DNA from: Antitrichia curtipendula
Lineage: Eukaryota > Streptophyta > Bryopsida > Hypnales > Leucodontaceae
DNA length: 64,000 bases
Reading direction: 5' to 3'
Assembly (NCBI GenBank): GCA_951230915.1
Contig: OX579640.1
Coordinates: 16,822,981 to 16,886,980 of the forward strand
The notes beneath the pieces are model-generated. The model was not told where the DNA came from. It saw nothing but the letters and a program-made list of their open reading frames with translations, and ran no database searches. Positions 11,357-24,149 of the stretch are shown here, piece after piece (positions within the stretch are counted from its first letter, which is position 1; each line of letters begins with the position of its first letter). A program made the translations under genes and the position numbers.

Positions 11357-12634
11357 GGTTTCCAAGGCCCCACCCCTCCCTCAAGAGTTCTAAGGTAACC
11401 TTATCAACTTGGATTTTCATCCTCATCTTCCAAGATTTTCATCCTAATCCCTAAAAAACTACTTTTACCTATCTACGCTGGACCAACCTCCTAACTTTTG
11501 GAGATTAACTCCAATTGTCAAACGGATTGCGCCATTGGCTCCAGATTGCTGTGTTTGGTCCAAAATGCCCCTACTCCCCAAACCGAGGACAAAAAACCAT
11601 CGTAGGCTAATTTAGTTTAAAAACTAAATCATGATAAAATCCTAGATCTTGGGGGTCTCCCATTTTGAGAAATGTAAATATCCTAGGGTCTCCGGTAGGT
11701 GTGAGGGAGCCGGAAAAGACTCTTGATTGACTTCGTTTCGCCATTGTATGGTCCCGGAATGCCGATCAACGCGGTGGGGACCCCGCCGGCCACTTGATTA
11801 ATTCTCGAGGAATCTCGCCGGTTCGGGTACTTGCTGCTATCGGAATGTCGTGAAACTTCATGGAGTGCATTATTAACATAAAACAAGCTAGTCTAATTTT
11901 TAGTGAGATTTTCTGGCAACCTGGGTAATTTCCATGAAATTCCCGTTGGAAGTTACTAGGGTTGACCACCCGCAAAAGGTTCTTCTGCAAGTCGGAAGAT
12001 GACAGGATTTTTCACATGGCCTTTCAGGGAGTCACATGAAAGATGTGCAGGTGCGCTTCTATACCTGGCACAATTGGTCAGTGGAGATGAAACTAGCCAT
12101 CTCCTTGAATTAGCGATGGTGCGGGAATCTTTTGCAGATAGAGGAATCTTGGCGAACCGATTTCGTCGTTGGACTCCTGACATGGGATTTATCCTAGGAC
12201 ACCATCCTTGGGCTATAGATTCCTCCACGGGCCCGGTCTTGCGTCAGTGGCTCCTACATGCTAACAATCGGGGGTTTGGGAATTTCTAAACCTAACTCTA
12301 GGACCCGACCTAGTGGCCTCGTTGTGGATCCCTCGGACCGACTTAGCCATGAATTGCCACATTCATGGTGGGATTTAGCCCTTTTGGGGCTATGTGATTC
12401 AAATCCTCCAACTCTAACCATTTCATTCCTTCTACCTATTTTTGGGCCAAGTTTGGTGAGATTCTAAGTCTAAACAAAATTCTAGACCAAATACTATAAT
12501 GGGTATGTTACAACCCTATTTTGGTTCTACACTCTTTTTACGGCTTTTTGTATATTTTTCTTAACTTTAAATTGCAAATTTTCAAAAAAATAATTCTACG
12601 AGTCCCAAGTGACAAATTGGGAGCTCACAGACTC

Positions 12635-13890
12635 CAAGCTAGGATTTGCTAATGTATTGAATGATGAAAAATGTTGAAGACAGTTAATTAATTTCCGCAC
12701 TGTACAACAGTGGGAGAAACGTACCTAAAATCATCCATTCAGAAACATAAGACTAATAAGACTTAAAACATATCCTATACACTGTAGCCCATGGTAGTGA
12801 GACATGGTAGCCCAAGCAGTGAACAGAAGCACTTGAAAGTGATTATTAGAAAATAGATCTACTTTGAATTATGAAGTGCATGCTAGCTCTTGGAATTGAG
12901 GATAAAGGGGGAAATCTCATCTGGATATCCCTTGATGGAGCGCTAACATCGTAAGGCAAGCGGGGACATCCGCATGATGAAAAAAATTAATGCCAGCAAA
13001 AATGCATCTTATGCCTTATTTAGTTCTTGACTGCATAGAATGTAGATAAACAATACCTAATAGTCCATATTAAAGTACTTTGGTGCATATTTCAGAAAAG
13101 TTAGCAAGCAGAATCCCAGATGACCACAAGTACAAGAGTTACTGAAGGAGTGATGAAAGAAATGAAGAGTCATAATCATAATATTGCATTCAACAGAACT
13201 ATCTCGCAACATTGTAAATAGCCCTTAAGAAATCAAGTGCAACAAAGGCAAAAATAAAGAAGCCAAGCAGGCCTCAGCATCAACTACATCTGTGACATCA
13301 AAATTGGTGGTTGTCATGATAGAATAGGAGTAACATCAAATAGCGGACTTCATTTCATAAATTTACAGATCCAATATACGACAGCTTCAACAACCTACTC
13401 TAATAGTTAGTCTAAGAATTTCATACAGAACCATGTACAGTGAAAACAACTATTGACAATGATAGTGAGAATTGACAAGGCATTGTGACATCTCACGATA
13501 ACCACAACGACTTAGATACAGTACTCGATCAAGGATTCGCCTCGTTGGACCTATTCAAATTTGCTAAAGCAGCCTCTCTACATTTCTTACTAATAGTCCA
13601 TGACTTTGGATCTACTATCTTGGACCAATTAGCGTACACTGCAGCATCTGCGTCCACCCAGATCGGGGGATGATTTTCAACAACCCATTTTCCATACCAG
13701 CAATTACGGTACCTACATGCTATTGTAGTTTCTGAATTATCCGTTGCCAATACTGTATAATTAAAAACTTCCCGTTGTTCACATCTCTTGCCAATCTACA
13801 TACGGTGGACAATGCTCTTCCTTGCCAAACAGCACAAATATTTGGGTCTTCAGGTCTGAGAAGAATCCATAAACCTGGGCGGATGTCAAG
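12635..13890. other. Intergenic DNA, nothing recognised
   Basis: No gene supported. A short plus frame at 13485-13673 begins at GTG, and an antisense frame at 13529-13750 overlaps it; neither has recognisable features. The motif TGACATCTCACGATA at 13486 belongs to the family of short motifs discussed under 17167-17397. Confidence 0.4.
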
Positions 13891-16800
13891 CTAAGGATTG
13901 AAGCTTTCTAATGGTGCTTCATTTGCAGGGCCGCAATAAGGTTCCGGGTCCTCTTCCTCCGGATTGACGTCGAGCGGATTGACTCTCGCCCCTAGGCTGG
14001 ATACATCATTATATACCACCCTCCAATCATGTTGTGGCCAAAAACCTTCTTGCAATTCAGCAGGACACTCCGGGAGTGGTTCCTTCAGCTCACCCAACAC
14101 ACGTTTTCAATAATCGACGTATGGATCAAATGCAGTTGCGAATCCCTCGCACTTGGACATTTTGTTTTGCCAATACTGAATGTACTTCTCTAGTCCTACC
14201 ATCATGAAACCCTTGTTCAAGGTAGCTTTCTTCACCATTTCAAGAGCCTTATCTTGATTTTGCATTGACGCTTGGGGGACTTCGTTGCCCCACATGGGCT
14301 TAAATGGAATAGGCTTTGGACAACCGAAAGGGAGCATTGGCCGACCATTCCGGTCTGTCCTCCACAGGGATTGGGAAGGTTTATTTGATGGCAACCACTT
14401 CGAATCAACTGCTGACTTTTTGAAGTTCATAACGGGACCCCATCGCTGTCCACATAGAACCTAAAAAGGTGCATCTTCCCTAACCCAATTAATCTTTCTG
14501 CACGATCGCACTGGTAACCCTTCACGAACGACTTGAAATCCTCCACCTTCTGTATAAACTCCGGCATAAATGACAGTTCTTGAGACTGCATGAACGCTTT
14601 CATGAGATCAACCACCACAAAAGTGTTCTTTGTCTTCAGTGCCTTAAACAGGTGGCTAAAATATGCATCAATGTCCTCATAAGTGTGTCCGACTAGTAGA
14701 AAGCCAACCTGAATTTCCTTGAAGACACCTCGTGCAGTGAGCAAGGACAAGAACGGCATTAGATATTTGTTCTTGTTATCCTTATCGGAGTTGTCAAGCT
14801 ACAGATACAATTTCCTAGGAAGGGGGACGGATCCAATCGGAGCTTCTGGATTAGTGAGCTTCAAGATGTCCATACACCTAGACTTTCCTCTAAGTAGAGC
14901 CTCGAACATAGGGTTAGCTGGCGGATAGGGAAAAATGTCTCCAGTCTCTCGAATTGGTGGACCCTCTAATCGGCGAAATAATCTCGCCAATGACGAGATT
15001 GTAAAGTTTGAATCTCCAGGCTAGCAGGACGGAGCATAGTGAGCATATGCACAATCACCGTGATCATGAGCTACCATTCTAGTAACGCTCATCGGAAGCT
15101 GATCGAGTCCTGCCGTGGCCTTTGTTGTCACCCGCATTCTTGGGAGAGCTGTTTTAGATGTATCCATTTTATCGTGAATGATGCATATAATATCCTTCGG
15201 ATTCTGTTTCGATTCCTCACACCACGAGGCGTATAATCGACGGCATGATGCTTGATGATTGAGATGTTGAGTTTGTTGCTTCATAAACTCCACGTACTCC
15301 GGGCTTCCTTTTGGTGACTTCAGCAGGAACTGCTAATACTGGTCGCACAAACTACATTTTGCAAAGGAACTTCCAACAGGTTTTAAGGAGACATTATTAA
15401 AGTGCTCCTTCTTAAGTCTACTAATAGTTGACTAGCTGACGGTGGGGAGCTCGTAATCCGCATTCAACTGCAAAAAAAATTAAAGATTGATTGAGTATAC
15501 AAGGCAAGAGAACTATAGGACTTCAGGAGAGAAAAAGATACCAAGAAATAGACTTGAACACCTAATGAATGATAGAAGAGAGTAGGCATTGTGATATATC
15601 ATGATGATAGAGTTAATGAAGATATGTCAGGGAGATGAAATCCAACAAAAAGGATATAGTTTAGTACTTCATTGGTTTCAAATTGAACGTGTTTCCAGTT
15701 GTTTCCAGCAAGCAGGAACTTTAAAGTGAACATTCTCCCGTTTCCTATGCCGCGCATTTGGTGCGGCATTTGGTCAGCATTATCTTCAATGATTGATCTT
15801 ATAGTTCTAGTGGCTTGAACCGTTCCAATCCTAGGGCGCTTAACCCCTTTGTTTCCATGTGTGCCTGAAACCCTACTTTCTTTGTACTTGTCAATGTAAT
15901 TATGGAATGTGGACTTTGGAATTCCGTGAATAATATACCAGGCAGTGCTACAAACTTCAGTACCTTCCAATGTGACAAATTTCTGCTTGCAAGTCTTGTC
16001 CAGGGGGTGCAATTGTTCGCCGACAGCAATTCCGTATTCACGCCGGTCATCAAAGGACTTCAAGTAGAACTTCTGCCTAACTAGAAGTGTCTTCTCTTGC
16101 AGAAAGAATTGGCAACACCGACTTCCGCAGCACTTTTCAGAACTGACCTTCCAGATTTCTTCTTCCGCTATTTTCTTGACGTACTGTGAATCCTTCTCAT
16201 GAAGACTGGGCTTACAAACAATGAAGCGGTAAGGGGCCTTCATTCTCCCATCAAGATAAGTGAGCAGGTCCTCAGCAACGGGAATAGCTGCGAAATGGTT
16301 CAAGGTTTCTTTCAACGACCGTCCAACAGTCCGACAAAGGCCACCGAGCATGAGTCATAATGTCTTCAGAATTTTCCACAAAAACATCCAAGACAGTAAC
16401 ACCAACACACTCATCACCAAGTGCTCCATCTTGGAAGTGATCGTCCGGCCTCCATCAATTTATGCGCCCCGACGAGAGAAGTACATTTGAAAAGTCCATC
16501 CGATGCACCTCAAGCCCAGACCACGATTCTTGACGAATAAAATAAGATGTATTCAGGGGAACATGCTCTTCCACCGACTTTACAACATTTGCGGCTCTCC
16601 ATAGTATTGTCTAGTCAAGCACATCCGATAGTGTTCGAAAACCCCTTTGCTTGGGGTTTAGGTGCAGACCACGAGCATCCTCAATGAGACAATGAGGCCT
16701 CAATAGAACGAAAACCCACGGCTCAACCGGAATGGTCACACCAAGCCACTGCCCCTCCAAACGAACCTCTACAATACAACCTTCTCCTACTTCTCCGAAT

Positions 16801-16955
16801 CTAGGAACAAAGAGCTTCACTGAATCGCCCTTGTCAAATGGAGATGATCCAACAGTGGATTCCTGTGAGTCGTTCTCGGATCCTGATACATTAGCGTATG
16901 GGATAATTGCATCATCAATAGAATGTGTGGTTGAATCCATTACGGGAGTCCCCAT
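13891..16955 (-). pseudogene. Decayed DUF7869-like transposon-type gene, copy A
   Basis: Minus-strand fragments line up as one long protein. An N-terminal part starts at the ATG at 16955. A cysteine-rich segment follows (CCGSRCCQFF, about 16120). Next come WYIIHGIPKSTFHNYI and THGNKGVKRPR, a CSLCDQY cysteine pair near 15340, and LDNSDKDNKNKY (about 14780). Last are GFLLVGHTYEDIDAYFSHL (about 14690) and a C-terminal part to about 13891. The DN..N and VGHT.EDID pattern is what I associate with DUF7869 proteins, often transposon-derived. Reading frames are broken by several stops, for example before LDN, in CDQY-stop-QF and at about 14105, and by a frameshift near 14430. A paralogue lies at 45810-48500. 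It is not functional as it stands. Confidence 0.7.
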
Positions 16956-17166
16956 CTCTCCTCAATCGATATCATGATATATCATGGTGCTCAGATCTCC
17001 TGCAAACAACAAAAGGCAACGTAGAGTTAGGGGAGTTGTGGTATGAACACCCTTCCTTTGACAGATCTTAGCACTAATCAAAAACTAACATGGCAGGAAC
17101 TCAACCTAATCCGACTTGGAAGCTGTCCATAAAAGGTAATCCCCGAATTTGCTAATAATGTGAGCG

Positions 17167-17397
17167 TGACATATCACGATGTCTTGAGGAACAGTTCCTC
17201 CAAAGGTTCCAGCATACGACCAGACAAACTAGGGATTGTGAGATCTCATGGTGTAGCCATTGCAAGACCTATTCATAAAGACATCACGGGATATTACGAT
17301 GTTAACATCATGAGATCTCACGGTGTTGCCATGGTGACATCTGTTTATGCAAGTTTCCAGAACTATCTTGGCAAAAACATCATGAGATATCACGATG
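17167..17397. repeat. Cluster of short GAGATATCACGATG-like motifs
   Basis: Five related 14-16-mers occur in 230 bp: TGACATATCACGATG (17167), GTGAGATCTCATGGTG (17238), GGGATATTACGATG (17288), TGAGATCTCACGGTG (17311) and TGAGATATCACGATG (17383). Others lie at 13486, about 15591, about 16966, about 25850 and 26949. They sit just upstream of the start of the decayed DUF7869-like gene. They could be subterminal binding sites of its transposon, or regulatory sites. This is inference only. Confidence 0.45.
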
Positions 17398-18754
17398 CTA
17401 TATCGGATCCACACGTGCCACCGTATTTCCTCTTCAATACAAAGGGTTGGACGATACGCGTATTATACTGGCTTCTGACAGCCTACTAAAACGTCTGCTT
17501 TCAGCACTGAACTTTGCAGACTTCTTACGGTATCCTTGCCTGGACCGGTCTCCAATAGAAACATGAGCCTTGGTACAAACCAGTCATCTGGCGTGTGGAA
17601 GAACCGATTGCGCCTAGTTGTGTATGCGGAAGCCTGTGATGTCCTTTAATTTGCGAATGTGCAAATCATGATAGACTACTGCCTATGGTTCCTAATTCTG
17701 AAGGTCGAACACATGCACAGCACGACATGTAAAAACGCTCAAAGTCTATGAACTTCTCTTGCGCTGCGAACTCTCAATTACACTTGAAACACAGCGGATT
17801 CCATCGGCTGCTCTAAGCCGCTGCAATCTCAGTTTCCTTAGAACCATTCGATTGTGATTTGCAACTTGTGGAAGACAGCTAATGGAAACTCAAACTTTAC
17901 AACTAACATGCAATGCATAGTGATGAGATCATACGGAGAATGGTGATGGGCACTGAAAATCTTGTCACTCCACCTCAGAGCGCTGGGAAAAACGGAATGC
18001 ACGGACTCAAAAATCTGGAGCTTCACAACGTCTTCACGTGTGCAAAAGAGCGTGCTCTACCTACCTCTGGGACTATGACAGAAGTTAGTTGGGATCCGCG
18101 AGCTCCACTTTCCCGCCATGATTTTGAGAGGGACGTGCGATCTTGGTTTTTGAATTTCAGGCGCATTCTTCAAGCGTGCGCTTCTTTGACCACCGGAAGG
18201 ATCTGAAGATGCGGTCTTCCGGACACAATATGCACTGCATCCTACAAGATCGACCAGCACTAACATTGGGAGGTCGTGCGTACGGTACTTTATTCCGAAT
18301 GTTGACTACATTCTAGAATTCCGTACACCACTGTGAAGCTGAAGGAGGTGCGTACCATCATTTATTTTGAACCTTCTCTGGACTGAGGAAATTCGTTGCA
18401 TTAACACATTGCATTGTTGCACCGTCACTTGCCACCCAATTTATGCTTCGTAGGGATCAAAATAAGCACTTAACACCATACTGAAGCGGAGTTGTCAACG
18501 ATCCATTTCCGATGTTCACGTCATTTAACTAGTCTTGCTTATGATACTGTAATTCTGATTTACAATTCAAGGCCGGGTTGCAAGTAATTATATTTGTATT
18601 TACGATTGGCCATTCCCATCGATAAACCAGGGATCGGGGTTCTCTGTTACCAATGCTTGCGGTTTTAAAGAGGATATTGGAGTCTACAGTCTGTGGTATT
18701 CGAGTTTCCAGTTTCATGTTCACAAAGTACAGAGTTCACGGGAATAGGGTGTAC
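17398..18754. other. Intergenic DNA, nothing recognised
   Basis: Mixed-composition sequence, less AT-rich than its surroundings. Open frames at 17913-18206 and on the opposite strand overlap and show no domain or conserved feature. Confidence 0.4.
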
Positions 18755-18940
18755 AACTCAACGGTTTAGGGTATAGGTTTGACGTTTGAGGGATTACAAT
18801 ATTATTCTGGGATTCTAGGGTTTAGGGTTCACAATATTAGGGTAAGAATGCTTACGCTTCTATTGTTCACGGTTTAGGGTCAAGACATTAGGGAAACACA
18901 ACTTAGGGTACTAGGGTTTAGGGTTCACGGTAATAGGATC
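18755..18940 (+). repeat. Degenerate plant telomere-like repeat (TTTAGGG)
   Basis: Many TTTAGGG and TTAGGG words are scattered over about 185 bp, for example CTAGGGTTTAGGGTTCAC near 18815 and again near 18910, with intervening unrelated bases. More single copies occur near 19680 and 19873. This is an interstitial, decayed telomere-type tract. The heptamer is the usual telomere unit in plants. Confidence 0.65.
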
Positions 18941-19139
18941 CATGGTCATGGTATTAACCAAAGTAATAATCCAAGTATTGAATCTGGTACGGAAACGCCT
19001 TCATGTATTGGTCAACAACTAGGATACACAAATTATACGAGTAATTCCGCTACCAAAGACAAACATGTAGTTGAATTCATTACATCAATGATAAATTTAA
19101 GAATATAACAAACGTTGATCCCGAGTAGTTAGTGTGTAG

Positions 19140-19500
19140 AACATCTTCTATAATTGTGGATCCAAACGTTTGCATTTCCATTCCAAATGTTTGTCCCAAA
19201 AAAGTGTTATCTTTCCAGAAGTTTGGAGGTCCCTACAAACTTATGTCAAAAAAATGTGCTATTGAGCCCAAAAGTTTGGAAATGCCTCCAAAATTTTGTG
19301 AAAAAAATGTGATATTCGCTCCAAAGGTTTGGAGATCCCTCCAAACTTTTGTAAAAATAAATGTGCTATTTGCCCCAAACGTTTGGAAATGCCTCCAAAC
19401 TTTTGTGAAAAAAATGTGATATTCACTCCAAAGGTTTGGAGATTCCTCCAAATAGTTGTAAAAGAAAATGTGCTATTTGCTCCAAACGTTTGTCAATCCC
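19140..19500 (+). repeat. Tandem array of ~58-bp units
   Basis: About six copies of a unit built from CCAAACGTTTGGAAATGCC, then TCCAAACTTTTGTGAAAAAA, then TGTGATATTC or TGTGCTATTT. Alternate copies resemble each other more closely, giving a dimer near 117 bp. Open frames on both strands arise only from the repeat. CCAAACGTTTGG is itself palindromic. Confidence 0.85.
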
Positions 19501-21404
19501 TCTGTCTATTAAACTTCTGTTCAAAAAAATAGATATATCCACAAATGGGCCTATTTTACCATACATACATATATTTTTATATAAAAAATATATTAAATAA
19601 TTCATTTCAGTCATACTAACCTCTTTTCCAAAGAATTACACCTAATTGTGTTATACAATATTTGTTGGGGTTCGGAGGAGGGTTTAGGATTTACAGTGTT
19701 ATAGGCCAACCACGTTCATAGAATTTTTAAATTTATATTGAATGAGTATTTCTATATAGAAAGATAATTGATGAATAACTTGTAGGCAAACTATAGCAAA
19801 TCCTGTGTTTTAAGTTGATTAGAAAAGGATTAATATTTTCTAATTTTCTGTATGAGCTAAGGTAAGAGGTGGCTTAGGGTTTAGGGTTCAAGGAGCCCTG
19901 CATTAAAAAATGGCCCTACATACAGCTGCAAAATGAACAGGAAGTACTCCTTAAATTGACCTTCTATAGTTAGCGAATGAATCCAGTCAAAATATTTCAT
20001 TGATTTTAAGAGCCATGTCTCATTTTCTTACCTATCCTCATCTATCTAGAGAAGTTAAAAGTAAATGGTTCATGGAAGCCCGGCCCGGGGCCATAAACAA
20101 GTGCATATAATAGTAAATTGATTGAAAACTGATTTAGTAAATAATTCAGTTTAGACTTTATTGAGTTCCTTTACGTGGAACAATTCCTTCTTTTATTTTG
20201 GAAGATAGCTACAAATCTTTTAATGTTAATATGATTGTGTAGAAATCCAATTTTTTGAAAAAACTTCTAATACTATCCAAAGATCTCTCGATGTTTTGCA
20301 AAGATCTAGTGTCACATTTAAGGAATTCCGTTGTTCAGTGAATTATTGACTAAACACCTCAAGAATTTTAGATAAATAACGACATCAACAGCTCTTCCAA
20401 TATTTGTATAGGTCTCTCGATATTTTACAATGGACTTTTTTGGAATTTCCTGTTCTAAGACTGATTTGGAGCTTTTCTTGTTTATTCCTATTAGTTTTTT
20501 TCATTTGATGTGTTTTCAGGTGTTCTAATTTCATTGAGGAGGGATCTTCAAAGAATTGTTGTACATAAGGAAGTTGTCGTTTTTTTATGAACTCAAGGGA
20601 TTTTTCATCAATTTTCTCCAAATCACCCTTATGCAATCCAAAGTGGTAGACTTTTCGCACGTCTCACATTTCATAGTTCTTTCCATGAGTCCTAATATTT
20701 GGTAGAATTCAGAAGATGCAACTGCCCCATATGGATTGTTAAGAGTACCATAAGGAAGGACACATAAGACTTGTAAGATAGTTGTCAATCATTCAATTCT
20801 TAAGACAATGATTGAATTCTATTCACAAAAATCTAGGACCGTTAAATTTGTATATTGTCTTCAAATTATAATCTACGAAATTTTATAGTGTATGAAATTC
20901 AAAAATGTTGAAACAAATGAAACTAATCTATGTATTACTAGTATTTTGAACTCATGCTATCTAGAAAGGATATTGATAAAAAAAATTCAAAATTATGTAC
21001 AAATGAATGAGATATAAATTTAAAATCTTCATCTTAGTTAGACTGAAGCCTCTAAAATCTAGGAATACTATTAATTTTGCATAGCAAAATCTATATTAAA
21101 GTTAGATTTCAGAGGCATAAATTTACATTCTAGAATATTGGATTTCAGAAATTCAATTGATTTGGAGGTTGGGTCATCTTCTAATAACACTAAAAAATGC
21201 ATGGATTATCTCCTAATCACCTTTTTTTCCCCCGATGACCATTATGAATTATGTGATATTCAAAAGTCTAGCAGTCGACGTTAAATGTGGCTTGCAATTT
21301 CTAAATTTGGAGTGATTGAATACATTTAAGACTGTTCAATAAACTTTCATTATTTCATGGTAAAGATCCAAAAAATATAATTTTCAAATCAATGTTAAAT
21401 AATA
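19501..21404. other. AT-rich intergenic DNA, nothing recognised
   Basis: The small minus-strand frames (20385-20660, 20585-20788) have no recognisable domain or splice context. No gene supported. Confidence 0.4.
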
Positions 21405-22500
21405 TTATTGAATATACAATATAGATCATGTATTCATTTGACAATATATTGCATTATTGTTTTAGACCTACATAATGATATATGATGTACAAATGATTAC
21501 AAGCAATGTTTGATTTAAAAGTAATATGATTGGACCAGGAATACCACTTGAAACAAATTAGTATGTTCAAATTAAAAATTTCAACCCCTCAATGTGAGCT
21601 AAGTGTAAATCCCTAAGAGTATTTTTAAAACCTCTAGTGCCTCACAAACTGTGTTTTTAAAACCCCTCAGTATGAAAGACTTACATATGAGTTCTCGATT
21701 TTTGAAAATTATAATTTTAATATTCACTAACTTGAGACATTCAATTCTTTTTTCCCCCATTATTTTCCTATTTGTTTTACATATTTTTTGGTTTTGCAAA
21801 TCAGAAATGATGAAGTCATTATGCATTTACATCCAAAAATTAATGTCAACATTAAGCAAGTCATGTTAGCAGGGTTACACGTTTAAGAAAGCAACAATTT
21901 AAACTGAATGTGGTCTCTCAAATGGATCATGACATAATGTTTTTATTTCTGTTTATGTGTTTTTAATATTTGTTTTCTTCTCAAATTTTTTTTCTTTTAT
22001 TTAAATTTTTTTTTTTTTTTTTTTTTTTGGGCATTCTGTTTATTTTATTTTATTTTATTTATTTATTTTTTTAATTTTTTTAATTTTTTTCCATTTATCC
22101 AAATTATAATAATGAATATACAAAATAGATCACGTATTCATTTGATAGGATACGACATCATGATTTGAGGACCACATGATTGTATATGATGTACAATTCA
22201 TTACTTGCAATGTTTTGAGTTGACACATGGACCATCAATACCATTTTCACTCTAAAAAATTGAACAACATGTTTAAATTAAATAAATTTATTCACTTAGT
22301 GTGAGCTAAGTGTAAACCCCTTAGTGTGTTTATAATCCTCTTAAGTGTGAAGGACTTATATATGAGTCCTTACTTTCTAGAAATTATAATTTCATTTACA
22401 TGAGACATACATTTTTTTTACTCCCCATTTTTTTTCTCTTTGTCTGACAAATTTTTTTGGTGCCATTCATCACAAATGACGAATTTCTTATGCCTTGAGT
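21405..22500. repeat. Diverged direct repeat pair with T-rich spacer
   Basis: The block at 21405-21835 recurs at 22108-22500 in the same orientation. Shared landmarks are ATTCATTTGA, ATATGATGTAC, GTGAGCTAAGTGTAAA and GAAATTATAATTT. Between them lies a T-rich tract with a run of over 20 T near 22005 and TTTTA pentamers (about 22045-22080). Confidence 0.65.
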
Positions 22501-23325
22501 GACTTCTCTATTTACAAGATTTTGGAAGTTTGTCATTTTAAAGGTACATAATAAACTAAGCCCCGGACTAAGTTTAATTTTTTGGTCGGCTTCTTTTTTT
22601 TAATTTTTAAATTTATCAAAATTCTTGATATTCTTTTTAAGTTTTTTAAATCCAAAAATTTTAGAAATTCCCTTCAAGTTTTGAATTTCTTCTTGAATTT
22701 TTTTTCCCTCGGCTTGCTTTTATATTTTTAATTTTCTTTTTTCCTTTTTTCAGATTTCTCTTTCTCTAAGTTTCTTGTTCTCTTTTATTAATTTCATTTT
22801 TTCATTAATTTATCCCATTTTATTTTAACAAATGCCCTACAAATTGTGTTAAGAACATAAAAAAATTAAAAAAATGCAACCTCACTGCCAACAAGGGGGA
22901 CATTGGCAAAATTAAGGAGACCTACACTTAACCTAATCTCTAATAAACATCTACTTAACCTCTAACTTAACATCTACTTAACACCTACTTAATCATGATC
23001 TCTATACCCCTAGTTGTCTCATCAACCCAGACTGACAAAGCATTCAATACCCCTGGTGGAGCGGCGCAGTATTGAGTGGTTCCTCTCCACCTGGCAAACT
23101 TAGCCACGAGGTCACCCGTTGCCCCCGGATTGCCCTCACTTGTTTTCTCCAGCTGCAGCTTCGTTGTTTTTCCTGCTTCACCGCTCTGTTGCCGATAGTC
23201 GTAGCTAAGGTTTGAGATCACCCCAGTAGCGTTCTCGATTGAGTCGGTGCTTGTTAGTTTGTTAGTTTCATCGTGCACATCAATTTTTGGGAGGCACTCC
23301 ACCAACGCGCGTTGTCCGCTGCAAC
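22501..23325. other. T-rich intergenic DNA and an unsupported minus-strand open frame
   Basis: To 22980 this is T-rich low-complexity DNA. From 22985 a minus-strand frame of 167 codons runs to 23488. Its N-terminal part is translated from the minisatellite at 23326-23460. I recognise no domain in it. It may be the opposite strand of the 5' untranslated region of the decayed gene that follows. Confidence 0.35.
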
Positions 23326-23460
23326 TCGGAAGCAAGTCGGAGCATACAGTTCTGCGAGGTTGAGGCAAGTCGGAGAATAGGTACTGCGAGGCAAGTCGGA
23401 GCATACGGTACTGCGAGGTTGAGGCAAGTCGGAGCATAGGTACTACAAGGTTGAGGCGCA
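23326..23460 (+). repeat. GC-rich minisatellite upstream of the decayed plus-strand gene
   Basis: Four partial copies of a unit near 35 bp containing GAGGCAAGTCGGAGCATA and GGTACTGCGAGGTT. A possible 5' splice site, CAA followed by GTAAGT, lies just downstream at about 23522. This would suit a 5' untranslated exon, but that is only inference. Confidence 0.6.
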
Positions 23461-24149
23461 GGCGGAGGCGCAAGGCAACAGAAGGCAACGCGTAATCAAG
23501 CCATATTCAAACACAATCCAAGTAAGTCCCCTCCCCATGGTCCTGCCTCGATTAATTTTCTATGATTCATAGTTCACGGTAGACCTAAGTTCCACGACGT
23601 TTGTGTTTTTCCAACTTCACATGTCGCAACTGCACTGTCTAAATCACATTCAATCGGTTTGGAACGAGGAAGTCACAGGGAGAGAGTACCGCTGCCTATT
23701 AGTGGCAAGGAAAACTGCAGGAATTGCAGACGAACGGGGTTTAGACATATTGAATCTTTAGTATTCTTGGCATGATTGTAGTTCTAGTGTACAATGAAAG
23801 TTAAACTTCTTCAGCTGCAGTAACATTTCTTCTCCTACCAATCCATTAAATGAGTTTGACGCTTAAATGATTGTGTTAAAATTAATCCTTGAATGTGAGC
23901 GCGTTCTTGATGTCATTTTGCACTAGGCAGGAGCGCATAAATGTAGAACTACAGGTCTCACTGGAATTAGACACCTCAAATGAATTTTTACAATTGATGT
24001 CATTTTAATTCTACGTTGAGTACCCGCTTGAAGGCAGGATTTACGTCTGTATAGAGTTGCGGGCGTGTATTTCGAACTGTATAATTGCTCGCTGTCTGTC
24101 TTGGTCACTACCCATGTTCAATTGTCTCACTTAACTTAACACACCTTCA

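Larger units (their letters stand above)
8628..12629 (-). mobile_element. Solo LTR of a long-LTR retrotransposon, copy 1 (4002 bp)
   Basis: Begins TGTGGGCGCA and ends GGGAGCTCACA, with the TG..CA ends typical of LTRs. It is flanked by a perfect 5-bp duplication GACTC (8623-8627 and 12630-12634). A closely similar LTR lies at 26977-30991, a third inverted at 52679-56680, and a shorter diverged one at 42219-45803. Each has its own duplication, so this is a stand-alone insertion and not one end of a 22-kb element. No gag, pol or primer-binding site follows it. A TATA-like box on the minus strand near 11350 indicates that the retrotransposon sense strand is minus here. Unequal recombination between the two LTRs of a full element is the usual origin (inference). 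Confidence 0.9.

Noticed and set aside
10846..12467. Several open frames on both strands inside LTR copy 1, repeated in copy 2
   Set aside because: They are not consistently preserved between copies and include repeat-derived sequence. I treat them as LTR DNA and not genes.
19140..19500. CRISPR-like array of regularly spaced repeats
   Set aside because: The units are contiguous and degenerate with no unique spacers, and the context is eukaryotic.
19132..19614. Overlapping open frames on both strands
   Set aside because: They follow the 58-bp tandem array, and their repeated peptides reflect the DNA repeat.
22985..23488. 167-codon minus-strand open frame as a gene
   Set aside because: Its N-terminal part comes from a minisatellite, it has no recognisable domain, and it lies opposite a likely 5' leader of the plus-strand gene. 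Not excluded, but not supported.
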